This document shows, piece after piece, positions 32,851 to 44,974 of a stretch of DNA of 64,000 nucleotides. The position numbers and the translations under genes are program-made. A model generated the notes under the pieces. It searched no databases. It saw only the letters and a program-made list of their open reading frames with translations, and was not told where the DNA came from. Positions within the stretch are counted from its first letter, which is position 1, and every line of letters starts with the position of its first letter. Source of the DNA: Elymus sibiricus (taxonomy: Eukaryota > Streptophyta > Magnoliopsida > Poales > Poaceae); the NCBI GenBank assembly GCA_039707655.1, contig CM077668.1:398377630-398441629 (forward strand). The letters are read 5' to 3'.

Positions 32851-33977
32851 TGGCGTTCAGAACCAACGGAAAAGCGGTGCCAGTTAACACCGAGTAAAAC
32901 AGCATCCAGAATCAACGGGAAAAGCGGCGCTACATGGCGATGCACGTGGTCACATCACAGACGAAAATCTCCTCCAACATTGCATGCATGCACATGACTA
33001 CCACTCAGAGTCCACCGCCCAACAACACGTGACTAATCCTAACATTGACACCCTAACGAAATCACAGACCAAATCGCAACACACACCCACAAAACGTACG
33101 CTCACAGGTCCCCCAATAATACATGCGCCATGCATCCATTAACCAATTTTGCACAGCATAAAAACTCCTGAGAAACCACAAATAATTACCAGAAAGCTTT
33201 GACAAAAAATTCATAAGCAGGCACCATTTTATTATCCTTGTGTATAAATGTGTGATCAAACCCATTATTTGGTGAGATTTTAGGATACATTTTAGTAGGT
33301 TCCCCTTATCTTATTTTTGTAGAATCAAAAGAAAACTAAATATAACCATACATTTGATATTCTTAATTACAATTCAGTTTTGACAAAAGGAATTTCACTA
33401 AGGCCCTACAGAAAATCTAAATGGGCAAATTATGCTATTCCACAACCTCTGGCATGCTGCATTTTCGGTCGCTGGTACATTTTGTTATAATATTATTTCA
33501 TGAAAAAACGAGTTATAATATTATTTCTTATTCAAGTGAATCAAAATGAATGTTTTCCTACTATTGCCAATTCGAACGAAATTATTTCATATGTTCGTAT
33601 TATTGCCAGTTATAGGCTTCAACATGAGAAGTACTAATTCCCTAGGGATTAATTAAGAGACCATCAGCGCGCTATTAAGCACCACAAACTTGCTCACGAA
33701 ATTCTTAGAGAAGAACGATGTACATCTGGGAAGAGCAAAGGTAAGCTCACATACATCTACAATAGTAAATACTGCGGCAAATTTTCCCAACAAGTCCATT
33801 TACACATGGAATCAACCAAACTAAAAAAGCAAATTCCTAAATGTAAACTACGTGAACCTAGAAAATCATTCATCACGCATGAGGAATTTGAGATACAACC
33901 ATACAGGTAAGGATGGAGGTGCTCAGTATGGGATGAATCGAAACGGGAAGATGAGACCTCGCCGCGTTCTGCAGTGA
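32851..33977. other. Unassigned flank left of the CACTA element
   Basis: No gene supported. GTTATAATATTATTTC occurs twice (about 33483 and 33511). On the minus strand an open frame runs up to the CACTA insertion site and is in phase with an open frame on the other side (see 45330-45659). Confidence 0.35.
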
Positions 33978-33989
33978 CACTACCAGAAT

Positions 33990-34370
33990 AAGTCATGTTC
34001 CCGACGGCCCCGACTATGCCGACGGGGGCCGTCGGCATATATCGAGGTATGCCGACGGCCTAAGGCAAACCGTCGGCGTAGTTCGGCCGTCGGCATACCA
34101 CCATCTATGTCGACGGGGGCCGTCGGCATCACCAAGCCGTCGGCATATGTCGTGATATGCGTACGGTGGCCGTCGGCATAGACAGGCCGTCGGCATATAT
34201 GTGGGCCCGGCCACCCGGTGGTTAACTGTCGTTTGAAGCCGTCAAATGTATGCTGACGGCCCTAACGGCGGCCGTCGGCATAGCTATGCCGACGACAAAG
34301 CTGTCGGCATACATTGGCCACGTCATCGATCCACGACACGTGCCACGTCGCCGTCGGCATAGCTATGTAT
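33990..34370. repeat. 5' subterminal repeats of the CACTA element
   Basis: At least ten GCCGTCGGCAT / ATGCCGACGG motifs in both orientations. In En/Spm such motifs bind the TNPA-type protein; that role is inferred here. Confidence 0.85.
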
Positions 34371-34485
34371 TATTTTTTTTATTTTTTTATTTTTTCCTAA
34401 ATTGAAATTTGATTAATTTAAATGTGCCTTATCTAAACATAAACATACATAGATACACCACGCGTGTCTGTTGGGCCCAGTTTGC

Positions 34486-35267
34486 CGCCCGGTCAACAGT
34501 GCCAGGGTTAGACGGGACGGGGTACTTGGGGGGTAGCTATGCCGCCAGGTCTTGCGCTGGGCCCTCTTACACGTCTGGAAGTGTGGTGCCAGGTGCAAGC
34601 ACCCGGCACGCGGCTCCTTAGTGTGACCCCCCTCACGGACATCGTTGCCGCCGTCTCACGGAGGGGGGAAACGGCCACGTCGGGCAGACACGGAGGGAAT
34701 CTTATGGTGGGTTGTGCCCGGACCTTGATCCGAAGTGTACCTACGGGCTGGCCTATCACAGCCAGGTGAAAATGTCCATCGGTCAAACCCCGTCCGGCGA
34801 AAGTCAAAGGCCTAGATCCGCCCGGTCAACAGTGCCAGGGTTAGACGGGACGGGGTACTTGGGGGGTAGCTATGCCGCCAGGTCTTGCGTTGGGCCCTCT
34901 TACACGTCTAGAAGTGTGGTGCCAGGTGCAAGCACGCGGCTCCATAGTGTGACCCCCCTCACGGACGTCACTGCCGCTGTCGCACGGAGGGGGGAAACGG
35001 TCACGTCGGGCAGACACGGAGGGAATCTTGCGGTGGGTTGTGCCCAGACCTTGATCCGAAGTGTACCTACGGGCTGGCCTGTCACAGCCAGGTGAAAATG
35101 TCCATCGGTCAAACCCCGTCCGGCGAAAGTCAAAGGCCTAGATCCGCCCGGTCAACAGTGCTAGGGTTAGACGGGACGGGGTACTTGGGGGGGTAGCTAT
35201 GCCGCCAGGTCTTGCGCTGGGCCCTCTTACACGTCTGGAAGTGTGGTGCCAGGTGCAAGCACCCGGC
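34486..35267 (+). repeat. 2.4 tandem copies of a ~330-bp unit
   Basis: CGCCCGGTCAACAGTG starts copies at 34486, 34819 and 35145; the last is partial. The copies are nearly identical, so the amplification is recent relative to the element. Confidence 0.9.
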
Positions 35268-35718
35268 GCGGGGGGTGGCTATGCCGCCAGATCTGCAATT
35301 TCCGGCGATGAAACCCTAGCAGAGCAATAAATTTCTCGAATATTGCACGCGGGTCCGAAAAATGCGATGGCCTGTCACGTGTCATGCGATGGCCTCCTTT
35401 GTGAGCACGAGAAGTTTCGAGGCCAACGGAGCAACAGGACTCGCACTTCCTGCACAAACCAGACACGTTCCCTCTCGATACCCAGAGACTAGCTCGGAGA
35501 TGGTGCGGTTTACAAGCGGCCTCAGGGGAGGCCTATTCGAAACGCGCCCAAACTTTTACCACACCCTAGAGGGCCCATGTGATGACACCGCGCCAGCTCT
35601 CGAGGAATTCCGGCATCGTACGATTTTCCGAGGCTTTAAACGGTTAGATCATTGTTCTCACACAGACGGCAAACTCAAAAATAGTAATAATTGAATTAAT
35701 AAAAAGCACCGGCATCCA

Positions 35719-35799
35719 CCATTAAGAAGATGGACCGTCACTGTGAATCTTCAGTGCCCGGAAGGGGTGAAGATTCACAGTAATGGTTCATCTCCTTAA
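35719..35799. repeat. Imperfect hairpin, miRNA-precursor-like
   Basis: TAAGAAGATGGACCGTCACT.. pairs with the reverse complement of ..AGTAATGGTTCATCTCCTTA. Arms of about 29 bp have four mismatches, around a loop of roughly 15 nt. ACTGTGAATCTTCA is the perfectly paired core. Confidence 0.6.
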
Positions 35800-35944
35800 C
35801 AGGAGTGTAATGAAGACCGAAGCTTACTGCATCTGGATTATCCGACTTTTTAAAATGGTCATGTTGCTTGTCTTTGGGCAAGGTGGGACTAAAAGTTTTC
35901 TGAGAGACGGAAATTTAGAAAAAAAAAATTTAAAAAAATAATAC

Positions 35945-36160
35945 ATATCTATGCCGACGGCGCCTATGCTCCGGATCGATGACGTGGCACGTGCTAAAGA
36001 AATTGTGAGGAAAAAAAGAAAATACCTATGCCGACGGCTAAGCCGTCGGCATAAGTGCCCCGGATCGATGACGTGGCACGTGCCAAAGAAATTATGAGAA
36101 AAAAAAGAAAAAAAAAAGAAAATACCTATGCCGACGGCTAGGCCGTCGGCATAGGTTGAC
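35945..36160. repeat. Internal block of CACTA subterminal-type repeats
   Basis: Further ATGCCGACGGC/GCCGTCGGCAT motifs and three copies of CCTATG. The stretch GGATCGATGACGTGGCACGTG is the inverse of sequence at about 34320-34350, and the A-rich tract at 35920 is the inverse of the T-rich tract at 34365-34400. The block may mark an internal rearrangement or a nested deletion derivative. Confidence 0.6.
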
Positions 36161-37437
36161 CTTATCCACCCGTGGTTTCTCCCCCACCACTCATTTGTCC
36201 CCATCCACCACCCGCGCAGCCGCCGTCTCCACCCGCACCGCCACCACCAGAGCCGTCGCCGTCTCCGCCCGTCTTCGGCCGGATCCACCCGCGCTGCCGC
36301 CACCCCGGCCACCAGGAGCCGGGGAGATCTCCTGCGTTGCCGTCGCCTCGTTCCCCTCTCCGGCCGCCGCATCGACCTCGCCGTTGATTTGCTCAGCTGC
36401 GACCTCCTCCGGCCTCTCCGAGCCTCCCTCGAGAACCCCTGTGAGCTCCCGCTCCCCCTCGACTCCCCCTCGCCCTCTCTCGTGCGCCGTAACGCAGTTG
36501 CCCACACACACCCGAGCTCGCCGCCGCCGTGCTTGAGACCGCCGTCGTTGCAGAGGTCCGACGCCGCGCCTGGGCATGCCATCGCGCTCACGGAGCTCGT
36601 AGGAAGTAGCTGCGCTGCCTGCTGTGCTTCCCCACGCACTCTAGCCACCTCGCCGACCAAGCCCGTGGCTGCGCCGCCCCCACTCGCTGCTGTCGCCGCC
36701 TCCGGCCGCCCCGACACCACCCACTCCCACCATCCGGTTCGCCTCTTCGCGCTGAACCCGTAGACCCCACCCACGCATCCAACGGCCGCCGGAAACGGCC
36801 GGCCGGAGCGCCTCCGCCGCGCTCGTCGCCCGCTGTACTGTCGGTGCTCTGCTAGTCACTGTAGCGCTGACTAGCTTTAGCTAAACCACTCTGACCAGCT
36901 CCCTAGACAGCAGCAAAACAGCAGCCAAACCAAGTCTAAAATTAGTGAAGATGATATGTGTGGAAAGTATGCTTTACCAGCTTCATTTTACCCCATTGGA
37001 CCAAATTCAAATAAGGCATGGATTAAATCCTATGAAAATGACAAAAGGCTATGTTCTGTTAACTGAAAAAACAGAAAAACAGAAATACTGCAGTAGCACT
37101 TTTCAAACAGAAAAACAAAATACTTGCTCAAAAACGCACGGAGGGGGGAAACACATATTAATAATGAAGATGTTGATGGTTTTGCTAAAAAATAGGTATT
37201 TTATGTGATGATCTAAGTTGTTTTGTCGGTAAAATTTACAGGCTTTGTGGTGTTGCATCTCTTTGGAGTCATCGTCGTCGAAGTTGTTGGTCCGTGATCC
37301 CACCGCTGTTCGACTACTTCCTCTACAGCCGAGGGTGAGCTACGAAGTCACCTTCACCTCCTACACTCTTTTAATCATGTCACTAGATTCAATTATCTCG
37401 TCAAGTCGCGTAACCTAGGCGTCTCCCGTCGGAAAGG
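36161..37437 (+). other. GC-rich leader region of the CACTA element
   Basis: 36170-36840 is C/G-rich, with long open frames on both strands that have Pro/Ser/Arg or Gly/Arg composition and no domain. It is probably the transcribed leader and first intron of the transposase gene. 36900-37437 is AT-richer with nothing recognised. Confidence 0.35.
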
Positions 37438-37483
37438 GTTGCATCGATAAATATGCATTCAATTGCATATTTATCACTGCAAC
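37438..37483. repeat. 46-nt near-perfect hairpin
   Basis: GTTGCA tc GATAAATATGCA, loop TTCAAT, TGCATATTTATC ac TGCAAC: 18 of 20 positions pair. It lies about 40 bp before the larger hairpin. Confidence 0.85.
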
Positions 37484-37524
37484 TTTTTTGGATTGTCCAG
37501 CGTTTTCCACGGACAGCCCGACGG

Positions 37525-37718
37525 TGTGTAGATTGGGTACGTTTTCCATGCTCTACTCCGTTCCAAGACAGGATTTCGGCGGCGCCTCCCCGTTGTTCTT
37601 CGGATGCACATTCTCTTGGCTTATTGCCGAGACGTGTATCTGGAGAACAGCGGGGAGGTGCTGCCGAAATTTTGTCTCGGAACGGGGTAGAGCATGGAGA
37701 ACGTACTCAATCTACACA
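37525..37718. repeat. 194-bp long hairpin upstream of the transposase
   Basis: The left arm starts TGTGTAGATTGGGTACG and the right arm ends CGTACTCAATCTACACA. Pairing continues with few mismatches through CATGCTCTAC, TCCGTTCC, ATTTCGGC and CCTCCCCG to an inner stem with a loop of about TTATT. It lies about 150 bp upstream of the transposase ATG, probably in its leader or intron. Confidence 0.85.
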
Positions 37719-37862
37719 TCCTCGGGTGGGATTAGGACCTATCTTTACCTATTAGAGATGTAGGTGGATTCAATGCCGTCAATGCGGTAGAAAATAAAAT
37801 TTTGATGTGATTAATTAAAATGAATCCTTAATTTTGTTGTGTGGCTCCCAATAAAGCAGAGG

Positions 37863-40800
37863 ATGACAGATAATCAGTGGATGTACAGTGGTTTTATCCG
37901 CCGGAATCGAGTTACACCGGAGTGGGTCGCGAGAACCGGTGTGTTTTTGAAGGAGATATTCCGTCGTCCAATGAGAATTATCCCACAATGCCCCTATGCG
38001 AAATGTGAAAGACGTCTCAGTAAAAATCAGAAGGACATGTCTGAGCACCTTCGCACGCACGGATATATGCCAAACTTTGACATGCCGCCGATAAACTTTG
38101 CCGAGCGGGACCGTGGTACAGAGGAGGTGATGCGACAACGCATCGGTGGTTATGCGGACGACGGGGTCAGAGACATGCTAGATGATGTCATTGCTGCAGA
38201 GACGGCACATGCGACACCTTCAGAGAATGAACCGGAGGAGCCGAAGACAACCGCAAAGGCCTTCTTGGAGGTCTTGGCCTCGTCAAAGAAACCTCTTTAT
38301 GCGGGTGCCAAAGTCTCTCAGCTGGATGCCATCTCGCAACTGATGGCAGTCAAGGCTGAGTACGGCTGTAGCCAGAAATGCTTCGAAGCATTTCTGGGAG
38401 TATGGGCTAACAGCCTCCCTGAGGGTCATGAACTGCCGACAAGCATGTACCCCACGAAGAAACTCATGAAGGCACTCTCTATGGATTATGAGAGAATACA
38501 TGTTTGTCCGAAGAATTGCCTTTTGTTTAGGCACGAGTATGCGGATGACAAGTACTGTAGGGAGTGCGGTTCCTCTCGGTACCTTGAGGTGGTCGGTGAG
38601 GATGGTGAGAAGAGGCAGCTAGGCATCCCTGCAAAGGTTCTTCGGTATCTGCATTTCATAGAAAGACTGCAGCGCCTTTTCATCACGGAGGAGTCTGCCA
38701 AAATGATGAAGTGGCACAAGGAAGGTATAAGGTACCATCCAAATAAAATCGTACATCCATCAGAAGGCGAAGCATGGAAGTCGTTCAATGAAGGATACCC
38801 CGAGGAAGCAGCCGAGGCTGGGAATGTCAGAATTGCCATATCAGGTGATGGGTTCAATCCATATGGTATGTCGTCCAATGCATACAGCTGCTGGCCCGTG
38901 TTTGTTATTCCGCTCAATCTCCCTCCCGGTGCCCTAATGCAACGCAAGACCATGTTCTTGTCGCTCATCATTCCGGGGCCTGAATACCCAGGGAAGAATT
39001 TGGGTGTGTTTATGCAGCCGCTGGTGGATGATTTGCACCATTCTTGGTACTTCCCGAGGTTGACATACGACCGAGATCTGCATTCTTGATGAAAGTTTGG
39101 TTGCACTATTGCATGCATGACTTTCCCGGTTATGCCCTTTTCTGCGGATGGTGTACAAGTGGGAAGATGCCATGCCCAATGTGCATGCAGGCTCTACGTT
39201 TAATTTGGCTGAAGAAGGGTGGCAAGTATGTAGCATTTGACCTGCATCGACGGTTCCTCCCTCCAGACCATCCAGACAGGGAAGACAAGAAGAACTTCAC
39301 GAAAGGCCGGGTTGTCCATGAAGTAAACGAGATTCCAACGTCTTCGGGGGCAGATGTTCTTGCTCAGCTAAAAGCTCTCAAGCCTAAAGGCAAAGGCAAA
39401 GGCAAAGGCAAAGGCAAAGCCAAAGGAGAAGGCAAAGGCGAAGGCCAAGGCCAAGGCAAAGCCAAAGCCAAAGCCAAAGCCAAAGGCTTCGAGGGATATG
39501 GTGAGATGCACAACTGGACTCACATTACCCCCTTCACGAAGCTTCCCTATTTCAAGGACCTCAAACTTCCTTACAACATCGATGTGATGCACACCGAAAA
39601 GAATGTCGCAGAGTCCCTTTTCCGCACGATCCTCAACATTCATGATCAGACGAAGGATAACGTTAAAGCTAGAGCCGATCAACAGAAAATTTGTGATAGA
39701 CCACGTCTAAACATGAAGCCTCCCACAGGCGGTCGAAGAAGCTGGTTCAAGCCAGATGCTGACTTCGTACTTAAAAAACCAGAAAAGATGGAGGTATTGA
39801 AGTGGCTCAAACATATAGTGAAGTTCACTGATGGTTATGCATCGAATATAAGTAAGGGAGTCAATCTTTCAAGGGGCAAAGTGACCGGGCTCAAGAGTCA
39901 TGGCTATCATGTATGGATTGAGCGGATAATGCCGGTGATGGTTTGAGGTTATGTCCCCGAGCATGTCTGGCGAGTGCTTGCGGAGCTAAGCCATTTCTTT
40001 CGCATGCTCTGTGCTAAAGAAGTATGTCCCGAGGTGATTAGACAATTGCATAAGAAGGCACCGGAGTTGATATGCAAGCTAGAGAAGATCTTTCCGCCAG
40101 GCTTCTTTACTCCGATGACACATCTCATTTTGCACCTCGCGAACGAGGTATTGTTGGGGGGGGGGGCTGTGTAGAATCGTTGGCAGTACGGCCCTGAGAG
40201 ACAGAACAAGCATCTCCGACACAAATGTGGAAACAAAGCTAAGATTGAAGCTTCCATAGCTGAGGCAGTTATCCTAGAGGAGGTGTCAGACCTCAGGACA
40301 TCGTACTATCCAGACCACGTTCCCACTCTGCATAATAAGGTGCCTCGATACAATATAGAAGAGCCCAAGTATAAACCCAAGCTCCATCTATTCAGCGGGC
40401 AAGGTGGCAGGGTTGGGGGCTCGAAATCTTATAACATACGACAACAAGAGTGGGAGGACCTCATGTTCTATGTCTTGCACAACATCAAGAAAGTTGAGGA
40501 TGTGTGGATGAGGTAATACCACTACACCATTCCTTTATGTCTTGCACAACATCATGTTCTATGTTCACTTAGTCCCGGTCTAACACCGCTTTTCTTCTTT
40601 TAGTCAATTCGTTAGTGATGAGTGGACGGGAATGATTCCTCCTACTGAGGCGGAGGAACTTACTCTTCTCCGGCATGGAAACCCTGGAGGGAAAAAATTT
40701 GTTGCTTGGTTCATGGAGAAAGTAAACTTTCACATTCCCCTATTAAATACCTAGTTCAACATTTATTATTTTACCGAACTAATGCACCCAGCAATTTCAA

Positions 40801-41622
40801 TTAAACTTGTAGGGACAAGATCCGAACATATCCATGGATGACGAATTGAGATGGGTTTCCATGGGTTTTGACCCTCGGGTCAAGACATGTGAAAAGTATA
40901 ATGTGAATGGGTATCGCTTCCATACAGAGGAGCACCAAAACAGCCGGCCTGATCCCAAGACTATAAATACCGGACTGTACACTCAAGGTCAAAATTCAGT
41001 TGACTACTACGGAAGGGTAGAAAAAATATACGAGCTTACATTCAGCCATGGGCGCGAAACCCTAAGTCTCCCTGTGTTCAAATGCCGATGGTTCGACCCA
41101 GTAGAGGGGCTGAGACATACGCCTTCTGTTGGTTTGGTCGAAGTTAAACCATCAACCGTGTATGCCGGAGCCGATCTCTTTATTGCGGCTACCCAAGCCA
41201 CACAAGTTTATTACTTGTCTTACCCATACCAGAAAGAGTACCTAAAGGGTTGGGAAGTTGTGTTCAAGGTGTCGCCACATGGTAAGCTACCAGACCCGAA
41301 CGATGACGATTACTACAACATTAACCCCATGACATATGAGGGAGTGTTCTATCAAGAGCAACCTGATGATGATGTGGTCAGAAACGATGACGCTGACGCC
41401 TTGGGTGATGATGAAGTGGATCCAAACGATGACGATGCACGGAATGATGGTGAGACCATTGTTAATGAAAATGACATACTTATGCTAGAAAAGTTAAACG
41501 AAGACGCTGATGACGAGGAAGAGCCTCCACCTCCGTCAGACAACGAAGATGATATGCGTGATACTGATGATGAGACCGATCGAGGAATCGGTTACAACAG
41601 TGATGATTCGTATGGGTTCTAG
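37863..41622 (+). pseudogene. TNP2-type CACTA transposase, inactivated
   Basis: Begins MTDNQWMYSGFIRR, the usual N-terminal transposase-associated segment, with C-x4-C and H-x3-H spacing nearby. The Transposase_21 core follows, with SGDGFNPYGMSSNAYSCWP and PLNLPPG, then CGWCTSGKMPCPMC, WLKKGGKY, and PYNIDVMHTEKNVAES; the two Asp-containing motifs probably hold catalytic Asp residues. A DUF4218-like part (39950-40500) and a DUF4216-like part (40813-41622, ending in acidic repeats) complete it. Introns fit 40513-40602 and 40723-40812. Lesions: a frameshift near 39080, TGA at 39944-39946 (Arg codon expected) and TAG at 40172-40174 (Gln codon expected) after an 11-G run. A Lys/Gly/Ala hexanucleotide expansion occupies 39388-39486. 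Confidence 0.85.
39388..39486 (+). repeat. AAAGGC hexanucleotide expansion inside the transposase
   Basis: Tandem AAAGGC, with AAAGCC and GAAGGC variants, encodes alternating Lys-Gly and Lys-Ala dipeptides between LAQLKALKPK and GFEGYGEMHNWTH. Homologous transposases usually have a short linker there. Confidence 0.85.
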
Positions 41623-41777
41623 CAGATGTACGTTTCATGTCTTTTTTTTCTATGGTTTGTTAATATGTATTTTTATCCTTATTTATTAATGTGTTTTTTA
41701 TTCGTTATTATTATGCTTTTTTTCTTCATTATTAATGTACTAATTATTTATTCTCTTTTCAATGCAGGTCCGTAAAC

Positions 41778-44700
41778 ATGGGCAAGGGGAAGGCCGACGG
41801 CACGGGTTTCCTATCGAAGCTCACCACGATGACTAGTCGGAGTGGTCGACCCCGTACTCTTCCCCCCGACTACTTGGGGATGACTCCTCACAGGTAGGTC
41901 GAGGGAGAGGTGCCCCTAGAGGTGGAGGGAGTGGGGGGAGAGCCCCTAGAGGAGGACAGGTTCGGGGCCAGAAACAGCACTCCTTCACTGACTTAGGGGT
42001 GTCCTCTGCCGAGGTACCCTCCTCTAGTGAGGTACCCTCTACCGAGGAGGAGGAGGAGGAGGAGGAGGAGGTTCGCGAGGAGGAGGAGGTTCAGGAGGAG
42101 GAGGAGGAGGAGGTTGGGGAGGGGGACGAGGAGGAGGAGGATGGTGGTGGCAGCAAGGGGGTTGCCCACAACAAGGGGTGGTTGCGTGGTAATGCAAAGC
42201 TCCCTCCCCTTCCTACTACCGAGGAGCAGAAGTGGCTCATTGAGCCCAAGGGGAAAGAGTAAGTGCCACTTAATCATAATTTAATTCTTTTGCTTGTACA
42301 CATGCTAATATTTTCATTCTTTTGATTGTACACATGCTCATATTTTCATTCTTTCTATCTTTTGCGGCAACTAGATAATTCCTAAAGGGGCCCGTCTTCC
42401 AAATGGCGTCATCACCGTTTTGCTGAAGGAACACTGGCCGGGGTTGTTCCTTCCGGATCCAGTCAGGCAGCCTGAGCACCGGGTTTTGGCCACGAGCTGG
42501 GATCACTGGGAAGCGGCCCCCCACCCGGACCATACCACGTATGCTAAGGCCGTGATCACAAATTTTTGGGTAAGTTCTCTTCAGAAGCACGAGTCTTGAG
42601 TTTCGTTCGTAGTTTATCATCGAATGGTTTAACTCATGGCTTCTTCCATTCTGGTTTTCTGAATGATTGTAGAGATACTATCGAGTTCTTGAGGAGCACA
42701 AGTCCACTGCCGACGAGATCGTGCTGCGCCAAGCGAGGAAGAAGGCTCGTCAGATGCAGTACGAGGTGCGCTGGGTGGCCATCTCGCAATATCATCACGA
42801 CGCTCTTGAGACGAAGATGACCAAGGAAGACGCGCGGAGGATGCATGTTACCTTGGAGAGGGAGGAGTACTTGGCCGTAAGTATAACAAACTTTTCATTC
42901 CGGCGTTTGTGCTAAATTTCATCGTTTCGTGTTGACATGCCATTATGCTTTCATTATGTAGGTGTGTCCTGGTTAGTGTTATGGAAAGGACGATGAATGG
43001 GCGGCATTGGTGGCTCTGTGGCTCGGTCAGGATGCAGAGTGGGCTGCTAAGAGCAAGAAAAACCGGGCTAACCGAGGGACCGACGGAACACATGGTCAGG
43101 GAAACCGGAACCACTTTAGCCACAAGAAAGTTCAGGTATATCTATTTATATGAAACATTCTTCTTCTTCTATTTACCGTCACTTTCTTATGTATCACTAA
43201 CCTCTGTTTGGTGGTGCAGGAGGAGAAACTGAAGCGGCCGCTCTCTGACATAGAGGCATGGCAGATCGCCCATACGCGGAGTAAGTCCAAGGAGGGCAAG
43301 GGCAACTACTATGGCAATAGCGGGGAGAACCTGAAGGCCTATGAGGAGGTGTATCTGAAGGTAAATCCTGGCACACCTGACCCCTTAAAGCAGGCTACGG
43401 ACGAGAGGGCGGTGGTGGGCATAGGGCCGAAGCTTCATGGTCGGCAGGCGGTTCTGGATGCCGTGTGTACTCCTTCTATCTCCTTCACACGGCTCCGAAC
43501 TGCCGACCCGAGCCTGAGCCAGCGCACGAGCACGACCAGTGCACAGTCACACTCCCTCCTAGCCCAGCAAACCAGCGTAAGTATTTTCCCTCTTATCTTC
43601 CTTTTTGCTCACTTTATTTTCCGCATTGAGATGTTTTATGAGTTCATCATGTCATATCGTAGGCCTACATGGAGTACACACGCCAGGAGACCATGGCGTG
43701 GCAGGCGAGAGTTGCAGCAGTCCAGGAGCACAGCACTCGCATGATGACGGTTAGTTTAGCCTCTTTCATTTCACTTCCATATTTGCACTTTCATTTCTTC
43801 TGACCTTCGTGTTTGCTTGGTCAATTCACATGCAGCGCATTTTTGAGAGCATGGCGGCCGGCACGGTTCCTGTAATGGAACCACCACCACCACCTGCTGG
43901 ACCTGCACCAGTGCTCCTTACCTTTGAGGAGTTTCTGGCACAGAACATGGAGGCTCCGGTTAGTACTTCCCCAAACTGATCAACCACTGCTTACCGTTTA
44001 TTCAAACCCTCTGGTTGCCATTGATACTTTGACAGATAGTTGTGAAACTTAGAATGTCACAACTTCACCATTAGTCATGAACACACCACTCACTTCCTCG
44101 CTGAAAAACACTCACTTCACCATTAGTCAAATTTCTAGATTTAGTTTAGAAATTTGTAAACATTTGGCAAAAGAAGCATCATTTTCTCTTGATTATTAGG
44201 TATATATATGTATTAAGAGGCACCAAGATAAGGGCTTTCAATTTATATATCAGAAATAAATCATCTACTTTGACGGGTGTATGAAATCCTTATGGTTTAA
44301 CATACAACCATGCATGTCAAAATCCAATGGCATGTTCCATTCAAATGGCATGAAAACAATTTGTTCTTACAATCAACATATTACAACAGCACGTCGCCCT
44401 AAAGATATTCAATGTAACATATTCCATAAAGGAATTAAAGATATCAATCCCATTATCTTATCATCTAACATATGCAAAGAGGAAAACCAACATTCCAAGT
44501 AACCATTGTATAAATCAAGCAATATTGTTCTCATCAGCCACTGCTTACCGTTTATTCAACACAATCATATATCCCCTTAACATGTCTTTTCGAACATCCA
44601 GGAAACCGGTGGATCATCCGTTGGTGGTGGTGCCAATGATGCCATCACTCCCACGTCACGGAGCCCGGTCACTCCGATCCACCGAGGTGGCGGTGGCGGT

Positions 44701-44781
44701 AGCGGTGTCGCAAGCAGTGAGGACCTGGGCTTTGGCCGTTTGGGCGGTGAGGACCTTGGTAGTGGATCTTGTAGGGCTTAA
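41778..44781 (+). pseudogene. Second CACTA gene (Ptta/En/Spm, Transposase_24-like), broken
   Basis: Starts MGKGKADGTGFLSKL. Exons fit about 41778-42259, 42375-42569, 42673-42876, 42962-43135, 43220-43576, 43663-43749, 43836-43958 and 44602-44781, nearly all with GT..AG borders. Features in order: an Arg/Gly-rich then Glu-rich N-terminus (EEEEEEEEEV), a segment with HWPGLFLPDPV, a Lys/Arg-rich helix (RQARKKARQMQYEVRW), RPLSDIEAWQIAHTRSK, a Pro-rich stretch and a Gly/Ser-rich tail. This layout fits the plant transposase family in the TNPA position. Defects: a TAG and frame shift in exon 1 near 41897, a TAG at 42974-42976, and a shifted exon 1 donor. It lies 155 bp downstream of the transposase. 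Confidence 0.7.
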
Positions 44782-44974
44782 GCCCTTTGTATGCTCGTAG
44801 GACTCTTTATGTGATGTTGATACTTATGATGATGATGTTGATACTTATGATGATGATTTTATTGTGATGATGATGTTAGATGTATATGTGCTGTGAATTT
44901 GAATATATGTATATGTATATGTGCTGTGAATTTGAAATGAATTCAAACAGAAATCAGAAAAAAAAATAGGCAGC

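Noticed and set aside
33978..36160. A separate small CACTA element within the 5' part of the larger one
   Set aside because: Subterminal motifs recur at 35945-36160, but no GTAGTG end or target duplication follows, so one element with a rearranged 5' region is simpler.
35824..36774. Minus-strand 316-codon frame
   Set aside because: It lies opposite the C-rich leader of the CACTA element, is Gly/Arg/Ala-rich, contains no domain and crosses subterminal repeats; best explained by base composition.
42027..42284. Arg-rich frame overlapping the second CACTA gene
   Set aside because: It is the shifted reading of the GAG-repeat encoding the poly-Glu region of the real frame.
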